Positions 5,267 to 6,177 of a stretch of DNA of 6,177 nt are shown here, in pieces (position 1 is the stretch's first letter; every line of letters starts with the position of its first letter). The stretch is from Thermoplasmatota archaeon (GTDB taxonomy: Archaea; Thermoplasmatota; E2; DHVEG-1), in assembly GCA_030605515.1 (NCBI GenBank), contig JAUWIE010000017.1, positions 1 through 6,177 on the forward strand, in the 5' to 3' direction. Below the pieces are notes generated by a model. The model ran no database searches and was not told where the DNA came from. It saw only the letters and a program-made list of their open reading frames with translations. Both the position numbers and the translations under genes were made by a program.

Positions 5267-6177
5267 ATGATAAACAATAAAATAAAATTAATTATAGTGA
5301 TGAATATTTCAGCGTTGATATTATTAAATGGTTCAATAACCATTATTAATGTTAACGCGAACATACAAACAGAAAAAAATGAAGAGGTAAACATTTTCCA
5401 AATTAATTCACACACAGCAACTAAACAAGAAATAGACAATATGAAAGAATTAGTTGGAATATATGATTCGAATAAAAAATATAACCAACTTTATGATGGC
5501 CTTGGAACTGGATTTTCTCCTCCAACAGAAGAACAATGGGATGAAATGGTTGGAAATGTAATGATTGTTGATACTGAGAAATTAACAGCTGCAACATCAT
5601 CATCTATTGATCTATCAGCTGATCCTTGTTTCCCAAAGGTCCGCAGTCAAGGAGGACAAGGCTCTTGTGCTGCATGGGCGGCAACTTACTATTGTGGCGG
5701 ATTTATCCAAGCGAAAAACAATGGTTGGACAGAGGCAGGAAGTGGTAACAACGATCAGTTATTAAGCCCAGCTTTTACATATAATAAATGTAACGGCGGT
5801 GAGGATGAGGGCTCATTTTACGGTTATAACGGAAACGTAATGAAGAGAGTCGGTGTATGCAGATGGAGTCAAATGCCATATAATGATGGCGATGCTATTA
5901 GTTGGGGAAATGAGAACGCATGGAGGGATGCCCCCACATATCGGATTGATAACATATACTACCTAAATCCACCCTATTATAACTCTGATATTAACGCGAT
6001 AAAAACAGCTCTTAACAGTAATTTACCAGTTACATTTGCAGTTGATGCAGATTCATATTATAATTTTGGCTCTGATGATGTACTTGGATCCTCAGCTATG
6101 ACCTCTGATATAAACAATGAAAATAATATCGTTGTATACGACGATTCAAAGACTGATGCAGAAACAGGAGAAGTTGG
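5267..6177 (+). CDS. Secreted C1 (papain) family protein, catalytic His apparently replaced; 3' partial
   Basis: The frame is open from ATG 5267 to the window edge (303 full codons), so the C-terminus is missing. Residues about 7-28 are a hydrophobic signal peptide with likely cleavage after VNA-31. Residues 32-118 look like a propeptide and contain FSPPTEEQWDEMV (83-95). The papain-like domain begins at about 119 with DPCFPKVRSQGGQGSCAAW. Gln128 is six residues before Cys134, matching papain's oxyanion Gln19 and nucleophile Cys25. LLSPAFTYNKCNGG (165-178) matches the papain LS...CNGG block, and LPVTFAVDA (253-261) matches its PVSVVLQA strand. The segment before VVYDD, where papain has D-H-A-V-A-A-V-G-Y, reads N283-N284-E-N-N-I-V-V-Y. 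The catalytic His is therefore Asn284, and no His occurs in the mature part seen. The family would be an extracellular cysteine peptidase, but this copy may be inactive. ATG has AGGGG eight bases upstream. It follows the dockerin gene in tandem and may belong to the same secreted repertoire. Confidence 0.85.
   Translation, partial: MINNKIKLIIVMNISALILLNGSITIINVNANIQTEKNEEVNIFQINSHTATKQEIDNMKELVGIYDSNKKYNQLYDGLGTGFSPPTEEQWDEMVGNVMIVDTEKLTAATSSSIDLSADPCFPKVRSQGGQGSCAAWAATYYCGGFIQAKNNGWTEAGSGNNDQLLSPAFTYNKCNGGEDEGSFYGYNGNVMKRVGVCRWSQMPYNDGDAISWGNENAWRDAPTYRIDNIYYLNPPYYNSDINAIKTALNSNLPVTFAVDADSYYNFGSDDVLGSSAMTSDINNENNIVVYDDSKTDAETGEV

Noticed and set aside
5209..5603. Minus-strand frames at 5209-5439 and 5421-5603, hydrophobic and membrane-like
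   Set aside because: They are antisense to the signal peptide and propeptide of the papain-family gene, whose frame stays open for over 900 bases and carries the papain motifs. The hydrophobicity comes from reversed AT-rich codons.
1..6177. CRISPR array, tRNA, rRNA, insertion sequence or defence system
   Set aside because: I saw no regularly spaced repeats, cloverleaf, transposase motif or defence-type domain on either strand. The only tandem repeat is the intragenic dockerin duplication.

Overview
The window is AT-rich and probably archaeal. The evidence is TTTATATA-like TATA boxes about 35-60 bases before the starts of the plus-strand secreted genes, Shine-Dalgarno sites of the form GGTGA five bases before ATG, and two secreted proteins of a kind common in sediment Euryarchaeota/Thermoplasmatota: a PKD-type domain protein with a C-terminal dockerin, and a papain-family protein. 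This is an inference from style and domain type. The dockerin variant also occurs in some bacterial candidate phyla, and no rRNA or other marker is present.

Left half, minus strand (about 3147 down to 155): a compact three-gene operon. An exonuclease III-type AP endonuclease (xth) is followed 16 bases later by an M32 (Taq-type) metallocarboxypeptidase, then 13 bases later by a cofactor-dependent phosphoglycerate mutase (gpmA). Shine-Dalgarno positions move two starts inward from the longest reading frames: the M32 gene to 2366 and gpmA to a TTG at 844. The operon appears to end in a U-rich tract at 98-84, beside a perfect 10-bp inverted repeat (54-82). Positions 1-154 hold no gene I can support.

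Centre (3148-3273): a divergent promoter region separates the operon from a small single-domain cupin on the plus strand (3274-3615). A 178-base gap follows with two TATA-like boxes. The second fits the next gene. The first may drive an alternative transcript containing a 20-codon ORF.

Right half, plus strand: two exported proteins in tandem, each with its own promoter region, signal peptide and SD. The first (3794-5137) is a beta-propeller-like, PKD and two-repeat dockerin protein. The second (5267 to the window edge) is a C1 papain-like protein. It keeps the oxyanion Gln, the nucleophile Cys and the CNGG motif, but has Asn where the catalytic His is expected. That possible pseudo-peptidase is the most interesting observation here.

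I see no CRISPR array, tRNA, rRNA, transposase or defence system. The left half is housekeeping (DNA repair, peptide turnover, glycolysis), and the right half looks like part of an extracellular binding or protein-processing repertoire.
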